Assembly (NCBI GenBank): GCA_903908605.1
Contig: CAIVSQ010000590.1
Span: 1-38,372, forward strand
DNA length: 38,372 nucleotides
Source: an uncultured Anaerolineae bacterium
GTDB lineage: Bacteria; Chloroflexota; Anaerolineae; Anaerolineales; Villigracilaceae
Direction of reading: 5' to 3'
In this document: one piece after another, positions 8,262-16,919 of the stretch
Position numbering within the stretch: the stretch's first letter is position 1
How the letters are laid out: the number at the start of each line of letters is the position of its first letter
Translations under genes and position numbers: made by a program
Notes under the pieces: generated by a model
The model's input: only the letters and a program-made list of their open reading frames with translations
Database searches by the model: none
What the model was told of the DNA's origin: nothing

Positions 8262-10988
8262 ATGGAAATATCTCAAGCCATCCACCTCCTGGGCGATCAG
8301 CTCGGGAAAGTCATCTCAGAGCAGGAATCACCGGCGATATATGAAACCGAAGAGCGTATTCGGGCCGAAGCCAAGTCACGCCGCATGGGCGATGAAGAAG
8401 CAGCTATGCGGTTGCAGCAGCAGGTCGAGGTTCTGGGCGCTGATGAAGCGCGCGCAGTGGCGGCGGCTTTTGCCACCTATTTTGACCTGGTGAACCTGGC
8501 TGAAGAGAATTATCGCCTGGCCTTGCTGCGCCAGCAGGAGATGGATAACGCGCCAAACCCGGTACGCGAATCGATTGGTGAAGCGATCGCAACCCTCAAG
8601 CAACGTGGTATCAGCCATGATCAGATGGCTGAACTGCTTGAAAATCTTTCGATCGAATTGGTATTGACTGCTCACCCCACTGAATCCCGCCGGCGTACCA
8701 TTATTTCCAAGCTGCAGCGTTTATCCATGCTGCTGCGTGAATACAGTAAGCCCGACCGCCTGCCCAGGGAACGTGAGAGCCTGATGCTTGCCATGCACGC
8801 TGAAATATCCGCGCTCTGGTTGTCAGATCGCAGTCGCGCCAGCAAGCTTGCTGTCACAGATGAGGTCCGCACCGGTCTGTACTACATCGATTCGGTTTTT
8901 TGGGAAACCATTCCGTGGTTATACTCCGATCTTGACCAGGCTTTGCAGGTCCATTACCCTGGTTTGCAAACCAGCCATAAATGGTTGAGCCTGGCCTCGT
9001 GGATGGGGGGCGATCGTGATGGCAACCCGAATGTGACCAGTGAAGTGACCGCCGAGACCCTGCGTTTACATCGAGGGCAGGCTGTGGAAAATCACCGGCG
9101 CAGCCTGCAAAATGTTGCCCGCCATCTCAGCATGAGCGCACGCCGCCTGCCTCCCCCGGCAGAGCTGGCACGTTGGTTGGAAAAGCGTCACCCCTTGCCT
9201 GCACATGTTGAATATATTGCCCAACGCTATGCCGGTGAGCCCTACCGCTTAATTCTTTCCCTGCTTGCGGCCGACCTGGCGGAAGCATCACAGGACAATA
9301 TGAAGAGCCGCTTGCTTGGTCGTGAACCTCACCAGGCCCGTGTGCGCACTGTGGATATCACCCAACCGTTGGATATGATCGCAAAAGCCATCCCGGCACC
9401 GCTTGCTGCGGATGAGTTGGAAATCCTGCGTCGCCAGCTTTCTGTTTTTGGGTTACATTCTGCCCGCCTGGATATTCGTGAAGATTCCAGTAAATTTAAT
9501 AAAGCACTTGGCGAGGTACTGCGCGCCCTGGAGATTGCCCCTTCCTTCGAGACTCTACCCGATGCGCAGCGGATGGAATTATTGACCCGATTGCTGTCTG
9601 CCCCCCTGCCCGGGTTGTCCAATCATCCTGGGGTGACTGACCAGACAGCTGAAACCTGGGCATTGTTCCAATTAATTGGTCGCGTTCAACAGGTCTATGG
9701 AACTGAGCTGCTTGGACCGGTCATTATTTCCATGACCCATTCAGCAGCTGATGTACTGACTGTCTTGCTTCTGGCCCGTTGGACCGGATGTGACGTTGGC
9801 ATGCAAATTTGCCCGCTGTTTGAGTCCATTCAGGACCTGAAAGATGCCAACCTGATCCTGGCTGAATTGTTCACCAGCCCTGTTTATAAAGCTCATTTGC
9901 AGACTGGCAAACAAGAGCAGATGGTTATGATCGGTTATTCAGATAGCAATAAGGATGGTGGCTACCTGATGGCAAACTGGGCGCTCTACCAGGCCCAGGA
10001 AACCATTACCGCGGTGGCGCGCGAACATTCCGTCCGCCTGACGATTTTCCATGGCCGCGGTGGTACCGTTGCACGCGGGGGTGGTCCGGCCAACCGGGCC
10101 ATTCGTTCGCAACCAGCCGGCAGTATCAATGGACGCTTCCGGCTTACTGAACAGGGTGAGATCATTGCCTCGCGATATTCCAATCCCAACCTGGCCCACC
10201 GGCACCTGGAACAAATCGTCAATGCGGTGCTGCTTGCCTCGGCCAATTCATTCCAATCACCCGGGCAGGCTGGCCACGTCGGGGATATCCCGCTTGCCTG
10301 GCGGCAGGCGATGGATACCATGTCACAATCTGCTTTCCGGGTTTACCGTGGCTTGGTGTACGAGACCCCGCGTTTCCTGGAATTCTGGCAGTCTGCCACC
10401 CCCCTGGACGAAATCACCCGCCTGCATATTGGCTCGCGTCCATTTTCGCGGGCTGGCAGTACTGCGGTGACCAGTATTCGCGCGATTCCGTGGGTTTTTT
10501 CATGGATGCAAAGTCGTTACAACCTGCCCGGCTGGTTTGGATTGGGTAGTGGTCTGAATGCTTTTGAAGATAAAGCTTTACTGCGTGAAATGTACCAGGG
10601 TTGGTCGTTCTTCAAAACCCTGTTGGATAACGCCGAAACTTCACTGCTCAAGGCCGATATGGGGATCGCAGCCATTTACGCTGGCCTGGTGGAAGATCCT
10701 GAATTGCGCACCAGCATGTTTTCCGCTATTCAGCGTGAATATGACCTGACGTGCAGCACCGTCCTGGCCATCAGTGGTCACCGCCAGTTGATGGATGGGG
10801 AGCCCGTCACCCAGAACGCCGTGCGCTTGCGAAACCCATACGTTGATCCGTTGAATTATGTTCAGGTCGAAGTCCTGCGCAGGCTGCGTTCCCTGCCCCA
10901 GCAGACTGGACATGAAATTGATACCCTGCGTGAAACGATTATTCTTACCATAAATGGCATTGCCGCCGGTCTAAAAAATACCGGTTAA
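8262..10988 (+). CDS. ppc: Phosphoenolpyruvate carboxylase
   Basis: Anaplerotic enzyme fixing bicarbonate onto PEP to give oxaloacetate and phosphate; cytosolic, 908 aa, the usual bacterial length. The catalytic His falls at residue 138 in LTAHPTESRRR, the position seen in the E. coli enzyme. Other signatures are GGDRDGNP, GYSDSNKDGG, the mobile loop FHGRGGTVARGGGP, EQGEIIASRY, and the C-terminal RNPYVDPLNYVQVE with AAGLKNTG at the end. The start at 8262 gives a normal N-terminus; 22 extra codons open upstream are not convincing and overlap the HAD gene. The next gene's ribosome site (AAGGAG) overlaps the ppc stop codon, so cotranscription is likely. Confidence 0.98.
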   Translation: MEISQAIHLLGDQLGKVISEQESPAIYETEERIRAEAKSRRMGDEEAAMRLQQQVEVLGADEARAVAAAFATYFDLVNLAEENYRLALLRQQEMDNAPNPVRESIGEAIATLKQRGISHDQMAELLENLSIELVLTAHPTESRRRTIISKLQRLSMLLREYSKPDRLPRERESLMLAMHAEISALWLSDRSRASKLAVTDEVRTGLYYIDSVFWETIPWLYSDLDQALQVHYPGLQTSHKWLSLASWMGGDRDGNPNVTSEVTAETLRLHRGQAVENHRRSLQNVARHLSMSARRLPPPAELARWLEKRHPLPAHVEYIAQRYAGEPYRLILSLLAADLAEASQDNMKSRLLGREPHQARVRTVDITQPLDMIAKAIPAPLAADELEILRRQLSVFGLHSARLDIREDSSKFNKALGEVLRALEIAPSFETLPDAQRMELLTRLLSAPLPGLSNHPGVTDQTAETWALFQLIGRVQQVYGTELLGPVIISMTHSAADVLTVLLLARWTGCDVGMQICPLFESIQDLKDANLILAELFTSPVYKAHLQTGKQEQMVMIGYSDSNKDGGYLMANWALYQAQETITAVAREHSVRLTIFHGRGGTVARGGGPANRAIRSQPAGSINGRFRLTEQGEIIASRYSNPNLAHRHLEQIVNAVLLASANSFQSPGQAGHVGDIPLAWRQAMDTMSQSAFRVYRGLVYETPRFLEFWQSATPLDEITRLHIGSRPFSRAGSTAVTSIRAIPWVFSWMQSRYNLPGWFGLGSGLNAFEDKALLREMYQGWSFFKTLLDNAETSLLKADMGIAAIYAGLVEDPELRTSMFSAIQREYDLTCSTVLAISGHRQLMDGEPVTQNAVRLRNPYVDPLNYVQVEVLRRLRSLPQQTGHEIDTLRETIILTINGIAAGLKNTG

Positions 10989-10998
10989 GGAGAAAACC

Positions 10999-11787
10999 AT
11001 GTTTTCAAAAGCGATTACCCGCAAACCAGGTGCCAACTATGCCGATGGTTTGACCACTGTCGATCTTGGTATGCCCGATTTCAACAAAACCCTGGCCGAA
11101 CATGATAATTATCTGGTAGCCCTCAGGCAGTGTGGCCTGAGCCTGCATGAGCTACCCGCTGATTTGCGTTTTCCGGACGGCACGTTCGTGGAAGATACCG
11201 CCATCCTATTGCCAGAATCCTCCCAGTTAGGGCATGGAGCCATTGTCAGCCGCCCTGGTGCACAGAGCCGGGTAGGTGAAGTGAGTGCCATGGAGCAGAC
11301 CTTGCACGAATTTTTCCCCGAGTTAGGATATATTAGCGCCCCCGGCACGATGGATGGCGGTGATATTTGCGAGGCAGGCTCCCATTTCTTCATCGGAATT
11401 TCTTTGCGGACTAATGAAGAAGGTGGGCGTCAATTGGCGGAATGGTTGGCCAGCAAAGGCTATACCTCCAGTTTTGTGGATATCCGTCAAACCGCGGGGA
11501 TTCTCCACCTGAAAAGTGGCATCTCTTATATTGGCGATAACCGCCTGGTGGTGATCGATTCGCTGGCAGACCACCCGAGCTTCCAGGGTTTTGAATTGGT
11601 CCGGGTCGCGGCGGGTGAGGAATATGCCGCCAACTGCATCCGGGTAAATGACTATGTCCTGATCGCAGCAGGGTTCCCCCGTTTTGAAGCAAGCCTGCGT
11701 GCTCTCGGGTATCAGCTGATCGTTGTGGATATGTCTGAATTTCAAAAGATGGATGGCGGTTTGAGCTGTCTATCCCTGCGTTTCTAA
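10999..11787 (+). CDS. Dimethylarginine dimethylaminohydrolase / arginine-deiminase-fold amidinohydrolase
   Basis: Guanidino-group-modifying enzyme of the pentein fold, 262 aa, which in DDAHs converts dimethylarginine to citrulline and dimethylamine. The visible catalytic set is E65-D66 in FVEDTA, H170 in GILHLKSG, and Cys257 in GGLSCLSLRF at the C-terminus; order and spacing match DDAH. MDGGDI (118-123) is a further pentein motif. A strong AAGGAG lies seven bases before the ATG. It sits between ppc and the selenium/molybdenum accessory genes, with only 3 bases to the next start. The true substrate could be arginine, methylarginine or a related amidine; the sequence alone does not settle it. 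Confidence 0.85.
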   Translation: MFSKAITRKPGANYADGLTTVDLGMPDFNKTLAEHDNYLVALRQCGLSLHELPADLRFPDGTFVEDTAILLPESSQLGHGAIVSRPGAQSRVGEVSAMEQTLHEFFPELGYISAPGTMDGGDICEAGSHFFIGISLRTNEEGGRQLAEWLASKGYTSSFVDIRQTAGILHLKSGISYIGDNRLVVIDSLADHPSFQGFELVRVAAGEEYAANCIRVNDYVLIAAGFPRFEASLRALGYQLIVVDMSEFQKMDGGLSCLSLRF

Positions 11788-11790
11788 TTT

Positions 11791-12579
11791 ATGAATTATG
11801 TCCTGATGCGCGGGGGTGGTGATCTTTCTTCCGGTGTTGCCATGCGATTATTTCGCGCCGGTTTTAAGATCATCATCGCCGAACTGCCCAACCCGCTTGC
11901 CGTACGCCGCACGGTTTCCTTTTCCGAAGCGGTATATGATGGCATGATTACCATCGAAGGTGTAACTGCCCGCAAAGCAGATACCTTTGAGGAAGCTTTT
12001 GCCCTGGCTGGTTTGGGTGTTATTCCTGTTATTGCTGATCCCCAGCTAGAAATCTTGCGTACCCGGTCAATCTCCGTTTTGGTGGACGCACGGTTGTTAA
12101 AACGCGAATCAGACACACGCCTCGATGCGGCTCAGCTTGTCATTGGGCTTGGTCCCGGGTTTATCTGTGGGCAAAATTGTCATGCAGTTGTGGAAACCCA
12201 GCGCGGGCATTTTCTTGGGCGGGTTTATTGGCAGGGCTCTGCTTCAGCAGATACGGGTCAACCCGAAGGTGATCCGCGCCGTGTGTTGCGCGCACCGGCG
12301 GACGGCTTGTTGTCCAGTGAAGTGCGTATAGGCGATTATATTGATGCTGGAGGAGTGATTGCTTCTGTGGCGGGGGAGGATGTCTGTGCACCCTTTGGTG
12401 GAGTGTTGCGCGGCCTGATTAGGCCAGGTGTGTACGTACAAAAAGGAGTCAAAATCGGCGATATCGACCAGCGCGGCGACCAGACCTATTGTTATTCAGT
12501 TTCAGATAAGGCTCTCGCGGTGGGGGGTGGCGTGCTTGAAGCCGTCCTCACCAGGCTCGCCTTGCCCGGCGGGTATTAA
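11791..12579 (+). CDS. yqeB: Selenium-dependent molybdenum hydroxylase system protein, YqeB family
   Basis: Accessory protein of the EF2563/YqeB family, 262 aa, associated by phylogenetic profile with molybdenum hydroxylases carrying a labile selenium cofactor. The N-terminal Rossmann-like segment is VLMRGGGDLSSGVAMRLFRAGF, followed in the middle by LVIGLGPGFICGQNCHAVVE, with Cys residues in the family-typical FxxGxNC position. The C-terminal half has a biotinyl-lipoyl-like pattern (LRAPADGLLS, GDYIDAGGVIASV, APFGGVLRGLI). It starts 3 bases after the upstream stop codon. The biochemical role is not established in the family. Confidence 0.88.
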   Translation: MNYVLMRGGGDLSSGVAMRLFRAGFKIIIAELPNPLAVRRTVSFSEAVYDGMITIEGVTARKADTFEEAFALAGLGVIPVIADPQLEILRTRSISVLVDARLLKRESDTRLDAAQLVIGLGPGFICGQNCHAVVETQRGHFLGRVYWQGSASADTGQPEGDPRRVLRAPADGLLSSEVRIGDYIDAGGVIASVAGEDVCAPFGGVLRGLIRPGVYVQKGVKIGDIDQRGDQTYCYSVSDKALAVGGGVLEAVLTRLALPGGY

Positions 12580-12600
12580 CATTCTCCAAGTCCCCCAAAA

Positions 12601-13935
12601 ATGAATCAACTTTCCCAGGCACTGCGAATTGAACCTGGTCAGGTGGTCGCCTTTACAGGTGCTGGTGGAAAAACCAGCGCTTTATTTGCCTGCGCGCGGG
12701 AACTTGCGCCTGCCCTGGTGACGACCTCCACCCATCTGGGGGCATGGCAGGCTGAGCTGGCAGACAGACATTTTACCTGGGAGACCGGCGCGCCCATGCC
12801 CGATTTTGAACCATCGATCGGTGCAGGGGTCAGCCTGGTGACGGGATCTGTGGATGCTCAAACCGGCAGATTGCGTGGGCTGAACGAGCAGCAGCTTGAA
12901 AGCCTGCGACAGGTAGCTGGTTATCATGACTTGCCACTGCTGATCGAGGCCGATGGTTCGCGCATGAATCCACTTAAAGCCCCAGGACCTGGCGAGCCGG
13001 TGATCCCCGCATTTACGAATGGTGTCGTGGTTGTGGCCGGTCTATCTGGATTGGGCAGCAGGTTGGATGAAGACCATGTTCACAGGCCGGCCTTGTTCGC
13101 CGGTTTATCCGGGTTGGCGTTGGATGAAACTATTGATGTGCCAGCCCTGGCACGTGTCCTGGGGCATGCCAAGGGTGGGTTGAAAAACATCCCAGCCTCG
13201 GCACGGCGTTCGCTTCTGCTTAACCAGGCCGATACCCCGCTGCTTCAATCCTGGGCCAACCGTCTTGCAAGCCAGTTATTGCCGGTCTATGATGACATTG
13301 TGATCAGCAAGCTTAATGATGCCACTCCGCAGGTGTATGCCAGCTGGGAAAATATCGCCGCAGTCATCCTGGCTGGTGGGGATGCATCCTACGACGGCAC
13401 ACCAAAACAGCTCCTTTCTTGGCAGGGCAGGTCGTTTGTGCGCATTGTGGCCGAAACATCGCTGGCAGCCGGGCTTGCCCCGGTTTTAGTGGTGACCGGC
13501 GCTTATGAGGATCATGTCCACATCGCTTTGCACGATCTGCCTGTTCAATTGATTCACAACCCACAATGGCAGCTGGGTCAAAGCAGCTCGTGGCGGACTG
13601 GCCTGGCCGGTTTGCCAAAGAAAATTGGCGCAGCAATCTTTCTCGGCGCTGACCAACCCCAGGTTAGCGTGGAATTGCTGCGCGCCATGGTGGAACGTCA
13701 CCGCCAGGATTTGCCAGCGGTGGTGGCTCCCTACGTTTTTGATCAGCGAACCATGCCATTTTTACTGGACCGGGTTACTTTTCCGGTTCTTGAGACCATT
13801 ACGGGCAACGCAGGTGGTCGGGCTGTCTTTCACCGATATAGCCCTCGGTATATCAATTGGTCTGACCGCCGCCTGTTGTTAAATGTTGATACCCCGGGCG
13901 ATTACCAAAAAATAATTCACCAGGAGCAGCCATGA
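12601..13935 (+). CDS. yqeC: YqeC-MocA fusion: selenium-dependent hydroxylase accessory protein with nucleotidyltransferase domain
   Basis: Two-domain protein of 444 aa. Residues 1-240 are YqeC: a P-loop FTGAGGKTSAL (18-28), then TTSTHLG, EADGSRMNPLKAP and LLNQAD. Residues 253-444 are a MocA/MobA-like nucleotidyltransferase, a family that transfers CMP or GMP to molybdopterin. They retain GTPKQLLSW, a GQSSSWRTGLAGL segment, GADQPQ and NVDTPGDY. The usual S-x-RMG signature is replaced by ASYDG, so nucleotide or substrate preference may differ from the neighbouring MocA. No ribosome site is obvious before the ATG, 21 bases after yqeB. The last four bases overlap the next start (ATGA). Confidence 0.88.
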   Translation: MNQLSQALRIEPGQVVAFTGAGGKTSALFACARELAPALVTTSTHLGAWQAELADRHFTWETGAPMPDFEPSIGAGVSLVTGSVDAQTGRLRGLNEQQLESLRQVAGYHDLPLLIEADGSRMNPLKAPGPGEPVIPAFTNGVVVVAGLSGLGSRLDEDHVHRPALFAGLSGLALDETIDVPALARVLGHAKGGLKNIPASARRSLLLNQADTPLLQSWANRLASQLLPVYDDIVISKLNDATPQVYASWENIAAVILAGGDASYDGTPKQLLSWQGRSFVRIVAETSLAAGLAPVLVVTGAYEDHVHIALHDLPVQLIHNPQWQLGQSSSWRTGLAGLPKKIGAAIFLGADQPQVSVELLRAMVERHRQDLPAVVAPYVFDQRTMPFLLDRVTFPVLETITGNAGGRAVFHRYSPRYINWSDRRLLLNVDTPGDYQKIIHQEQP

Positions 13936-14537
13936 GAACAGGGAATGGAATTAGCGCAGTCATCCTGGCTGCCGGGCTTTCACGCCGCATGGGTACACCA
14001 AAAATGCTGCTGCCTTGGGGGGAGACCACTGTTCTGGGTCAGGTGGTTGCCACTTATACCCAGGCCGGGGTGGGCGAAATTGTTGTGGTTACAGGCGGCG
14101 CACGTCAGCAGGTCGAAGCGGAAGTCACCCGCCTGGCTGCGAGCATGCCCCTGTGTGCAGTATTTAATCCGCAGCACGAAGAGGGCGATATGCTTTCCTC
14201 GCTGCAATGTGGTCTTGCCGCACTTGATGGACAGACCGATGCGGTGCTGATCGGCCTGGGAGATCAGCCCCAGTTAAGCCCGGCAGCGCTGCAGTTGATC
14301 CTCGCCGCCCTGGCGGAAAATATTGCCCAATTGTTTGTTCCTAGTTTTGAAATGCATCGTGGGCATCCGTGGCTTGTCCGGCGTGGGCTGTGGGATGATA
14401 TTCTTACGATGCAGGCTCCTCAAACCATGCGCGATTTTCTCAATAAGCACGCCGGTCAAATTTTCTATATCCAAACCGACCACACAATATTGAAAGATCT
14501 GGACACTCCCGACCAGTACAAACGTGAAAGGCCTTGA
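13932..14537 (+). CDS. mocA: Molybdenum cofactor nucleotidyltransferase, MocA family
   Basis: NTP-transferase of 201 aa, expected to convert Mo-molybdopterin to its cytosine (or guanine) dinucleotide form for xanthine-dehydrogenase-type enzymes. The signature LAAGLSRRMGTPKMLLPWG is complete at residues 11-29. Further motifs are GDMLSSLQCGL, GLGDQPQLS, a GHPWLVRR segment and DLDTPDQY near the end. The start overlaps the fusion gene stop codon by four bases and has CAGGAG upstream. A MocA here is consistent with Yqe-dependent hydroxylase maturation, but no hydroxylase subunit is in the window. Confidence 0.92.
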   Translation: MRTGNGISAVILAAGLSRRMGTPKMLLPWGETTVLGQVVATYTQAGVGEIVVVTGGARQQVEAEVTRLAASMPLCAVFNPQHEEGDMLSSLQCGLAALDGQTDAVLIGLGDQPQLSPAALQLILAALAENIAQLFVPSFEMHRGHPWLVRRGLWDDILTMQAPQTMRDFLNKHAGQIFYIQTDHTILKDLDTPDQYKRERP

Positions 14538-14562
14538 ATTCTGCCCACCAGCGTGCTATTGT
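14534..14562 (+). promoter_or_regulatory. Candidate promoter for the small helical protein
   Basis: TTGAAT (14534-14539) and TATTGT (14557-14562) are separated by exactly 17 bp; each matches its consensus at 4 of 6 positions. The predicted start is about 31 bases before the ATG at 14600. The -35 overlaps the mocA stop codon. Confidence 0.3.
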
Positions 14563-14599
14563 AAATATGGACGTGCGTTCACACTTCCTGGAGGCAAGA

Positions 14600-14890
14600 A
14601 TGACAGACTGGTTCGCGATGACTGAAAGCATTCACGCTGCCATGCAAGCGGTGGAAAAAGCCCATGCCGCTACTGAGACTCTCCGTGAGAAAACCGACCG
14701 GGAAACAGTGGAGAACTTCCAGGTTGAAATGAAGACCCTTAGCCGGCATCTGGAACAGATGCAGCTGATCCTGGCGCATGAAGATACCTACACCATGGAC
14801 GAACTTGCCAATGCACTTGGAAAAATGCTGGGCACTGGTGCCACTTACCAGCGCATCCCGCATTATGACGTAAAGACGCACGCCGGGTAA
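14600..14890 (+). CDS. Small helical protein of unknown function
   Basis: A 96-aa acidic, mostly helical protein, rich in Ala, Glu, Met and His (AMQAVEKAHAATETL, MKTLSRHLEQMQLILAHED). The first half could form a helical hairpin or coiled coil. There is no signal peptide, membrane segment or metal-site pattern. The frame opens further upstream to a TTG overlapping mocA, but the ATG at 14600 has GGAGG six bases before it and is preferred. It lies between mocA and a strong terminator, so it is either the last gene of the ppc-to-mocA run or a one-gene unit. I do not recognise the family. Confidence 0.7.
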   Translation: MTDWFAMTESIHAAMQAVEKAHAATETLREKTDRETVENFQVEMKTLSRHLEQMQLILAHEDTYTMDELANALGKMLGTGATYQRIPHYDVKTHAG

Positions 14891-14932
14891 ATCAAAGACC
14901 GGTTGCCACAGGCGATATAGCAATCAAACAAA

Positions 14933-14958
14933 AGCATGGCTTTGGCCGTGCTTTTTTT
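14933..14958 (+). terminator. Intrinsic terminator after the mocA/small-protein unit
   Basis: Eight-bp stem AGCATGGC / GCCGTGCT (one wobble pair) with a TTTG loop, followed by TTTTTT. It separates the molybdenum accessory run from the lipid genes. Confidence 0.85.
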
Positions 14959-15047
14959 GTAATTTCGTGTTTTAATCTGTGACAATCTTGCGCGATTTGG
15001 AATGCGTTGGATTTGATCTTGGGAAAAATTTGCCATTGGAGAAGAAA

Positions 15048-15968
15048 ATGCGCTACTATGTGATCGTAAATCCAACATCAGGTCGTGGACTGGGGGGACG
15101 TTCCATCCCCGAAATCGAAAATCGTCTTAAAAATGCAGGCCTGGATTACAAGCTGGTCCAAACTGAGCGTACATGGCACGCTGCCAGCCTGGCAGAGCAA
15201 GCTGCACGGGATGGTTATGATGTCATCGTCTGCGCCAGCGGAGATGGTACGATCAACGAAGCCCTGAATGGCTTGATGAAAGCGCGCAACGAAGGTTTTA
15301 CCCAGGCAGCCTTCGCAGTAATTTCCATTGGAACGGGTAATGATTTCTCGGGGGGCATGGGGATTCCCACCGAACTGGGCAGCAGCCTGGATGCGCTTAT
15401 CGCCAACAAACGCAAGCGCATTGACATTGGGTTTGTCAAAGGTGGTGATTATCCCGATGGACGTTATTTTGGCAATGGCATCGGAATTGGCTTTGATGCG
15501 GCAGTTGGAACTGCTGCATCAAAGGTACGCTTTACCCGCGGGTTGCCGGCTTACCTGATCGGCGTGATCGCTACCGTGTTCCTCTATTACACCCCACCCA
15601 AGGTTCAAATCATGGTGGACGATGAAGAAATCAACCAGAGTTCATTAATGATTTCTGTGATGAATGGCAAGCGTATGGGCGGTGGCTTCCAGATGGCGCC
15701 CGAAAGCAAGGTTGATGATGGTTTGTTTGACCTGTGTATATGTGAAACAGCTTCCAAGGCCCGTATTTTTGGATTAATTCCTTACTTTCTAAAGGGTACC
15801 CAGGAAGGGCAGCCTGAAATTAAGATGCGACGAGCCAGGAAGGTGCAGGTTGAGGCTCTTGATGGGCACAACTTCCCTGCTCATGCCGATGGCGAAATGC
15901 TCTGTCTGACCGGAGTATCACTTTCTTTGGAACTCTTGCCGAGTGCCCTGGAAATTATCAGCGGCTAA
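15048..15968 (+). CDS. Diacylglycerol kinase family lipid kinase (first copy)
   Basis: Lipid or sphingosine kinase-like protein (DAGK catalytic domain), 306 aa, expected to phosphorylate diacylglycerol or a similar lipid at the membrane surface. The N-terminus MRYYVIVNPTSGRG is the nucleotide-binding strand. The family GGDGTxNE is present as ASGDGTINE, with Ser in place of the first Gly. SIGTGNDFSG and GIGFDAAV follow, and the C-terminal beta-rich domain has MNGKRMGGGFQMAP, DDGLFDLCI and HADGE. The ATG at 15048 has GGAGAAG upstream; a GTG 23 codons earlier is less likely. It forms a tandem pair with the next gene. Confidence 0.9.
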   Translation: MRYYVIVNPTSGRGLGGRSIPEIENRLKNAGLDYKLVQTERTWHAASLAEQAARDGYDVIVCASGDGTINEALNGLMKARNEGFTQAAFAVISIGTGNDFSGGMGIPTELGSSLDALIANKRKRIDIGFVKGGDYPDGRYFGNGIGIGFDAAVGTAASKVRFTRGLPAYLIGVIATVFLYYTPPKVQIMVDDEEINQSSLMISVMNGKRMGGGFQMAPESKVDDGLFDLCICETASKARIFGLIPYFLKGTQEGQPEIKMRRARKVQVEALDGHNFPAHADGEMLCLTGVSLSLELLPSALEIISG

Positions 15969-15989
15969 TGCCCCGGTAGCAAAGGTAAG

Positions 15990-16919
15990 TTGCGCTTGAA
16001 ATATTATGTGATTGCCAATCCGGCTTCTGCTCATGGTCGAGGCGCGGAGTTTATCCCGCGCATTCAACGCGCATTAAAAAAGCACGGGCTTGATTTTGAG
16101 TTGGCAGTCAGCCAATATCCCTGGCATGCGGCCGAACTCTCCGAACAAGCGGCCCGGCGAGGGGCAGATGTTGTGGTCAGCGCTGGCGGGGATGGTACCG
16201 CCAACGAAGTCGCCAATGGTTTGCTATTGGCCCAGGCCCGCGGAATGCGCCATACGGCCTTGGGTTTGATATCTATTGGTACCGGCAATGACCTGGCTGC
16301 CGGTCTTGGTTTGTCGGCCGACCTGGATGATGCCATATTGCAGCTCAAATCAGGAGCCAGCAGGTGGGTGGATGTCGGGTTTGCCAGGAGTGATAACTTT
16401 CCTGCTGGCCGATATTTTATTAATTGTGTTGGCGTTGGTTTTGATGCTGCGGGTACAATCCTGGCGAGGGATGATCCCTTTGGCAGCGGGTTTGTGGCTT
16501 ATTTGTTTGCAGCTATTCAAACCATTTTCACCTACCATGCCTCCGCACCAACCCTGCGTATCGAAGTGGACGGCGCAACGATTGTTCAGAAATCTTTGAT
16601 GGTTTCTGTCATGAATGGCCGCCGGATTGGTGGCGGATTTTTGACCGCCCCGGACGCCAGAATGGATGATGGTTACCTCGATTTGTGTGTTGCCCGCGCG
16701 GTTGGCCGCTTGCGCATGTTTGTCCTGCTGCCCCATTTTGTTCGTGGTACCCAGTCTACCCAACCCGAAATTCGCATGTTGCGCGGGAAGCGCGTTAAAA
16801 TTACGGCAGTTGAAGGTGTCATGCCCGTCCAAATGGATGGAGAAATTTTTAGCGAAAACGGGTTGCTTCTCGAAATCGAGATTTATCCGGGACAATTGCA
16901 GATCGTGGGAGCCTCTTAA
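15990..16919 (+). CDS. Diacylglycerol kinase family lipid kinase (second copy)
   Basis: Paralogue of the preceding gene (309 aa), alignable throughout. It opens with MRLKYYVIANPASAHGRG, has the canonical AGGDGTANE, then SIGTGNDLAAGLG, GVGFDAAG, MNGRRIGGGFLTAP, DDGYLDLCV and QMDGE. The start is a TTG with AAAGG upstream; it is chosen because it aligns exactly with the first residues of the first copy. The stop codon overlaps the next start by one base (TAATG). Two copies side by side imply either different lipid substrates or one copy turned accessory; the sequence does not say which. Confidence 0.9.
   Translation: MRLKYYVIANPASAHGRGAEFIPRIQRALKKHGLDFELAVSQYPWHAAELSEQAARRGADVVVSAGGDGTANEVANGLLLAQARGMRHTALGLISIGTGNDLAAGLGLSADLDDAILQLKSGASRWVDVGFARSDNFPAGRYFINCVGVGFDAAGTILARDDPFGSGFVAYLFAAIQTIFTYHASAPTLRIEVDGATIVQKSLMVSVMNGRRIGGGFLTAPDARMDDGYLDLCVARAVGRLRMFVLLPHFVRGTQSTQPEIRMLRGKRVKITAVEGVMPVQMDGEIFSENGLLLEIEIYPGQLQIVGAS

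Noticed and set aside
14534-14599. TTG or earlier ATG start for the small helical protein
   Set aside because: The ATG at 14600 has GGAGG at ideal spacing; the upstream codons overlap mocA and a candidate promoter.
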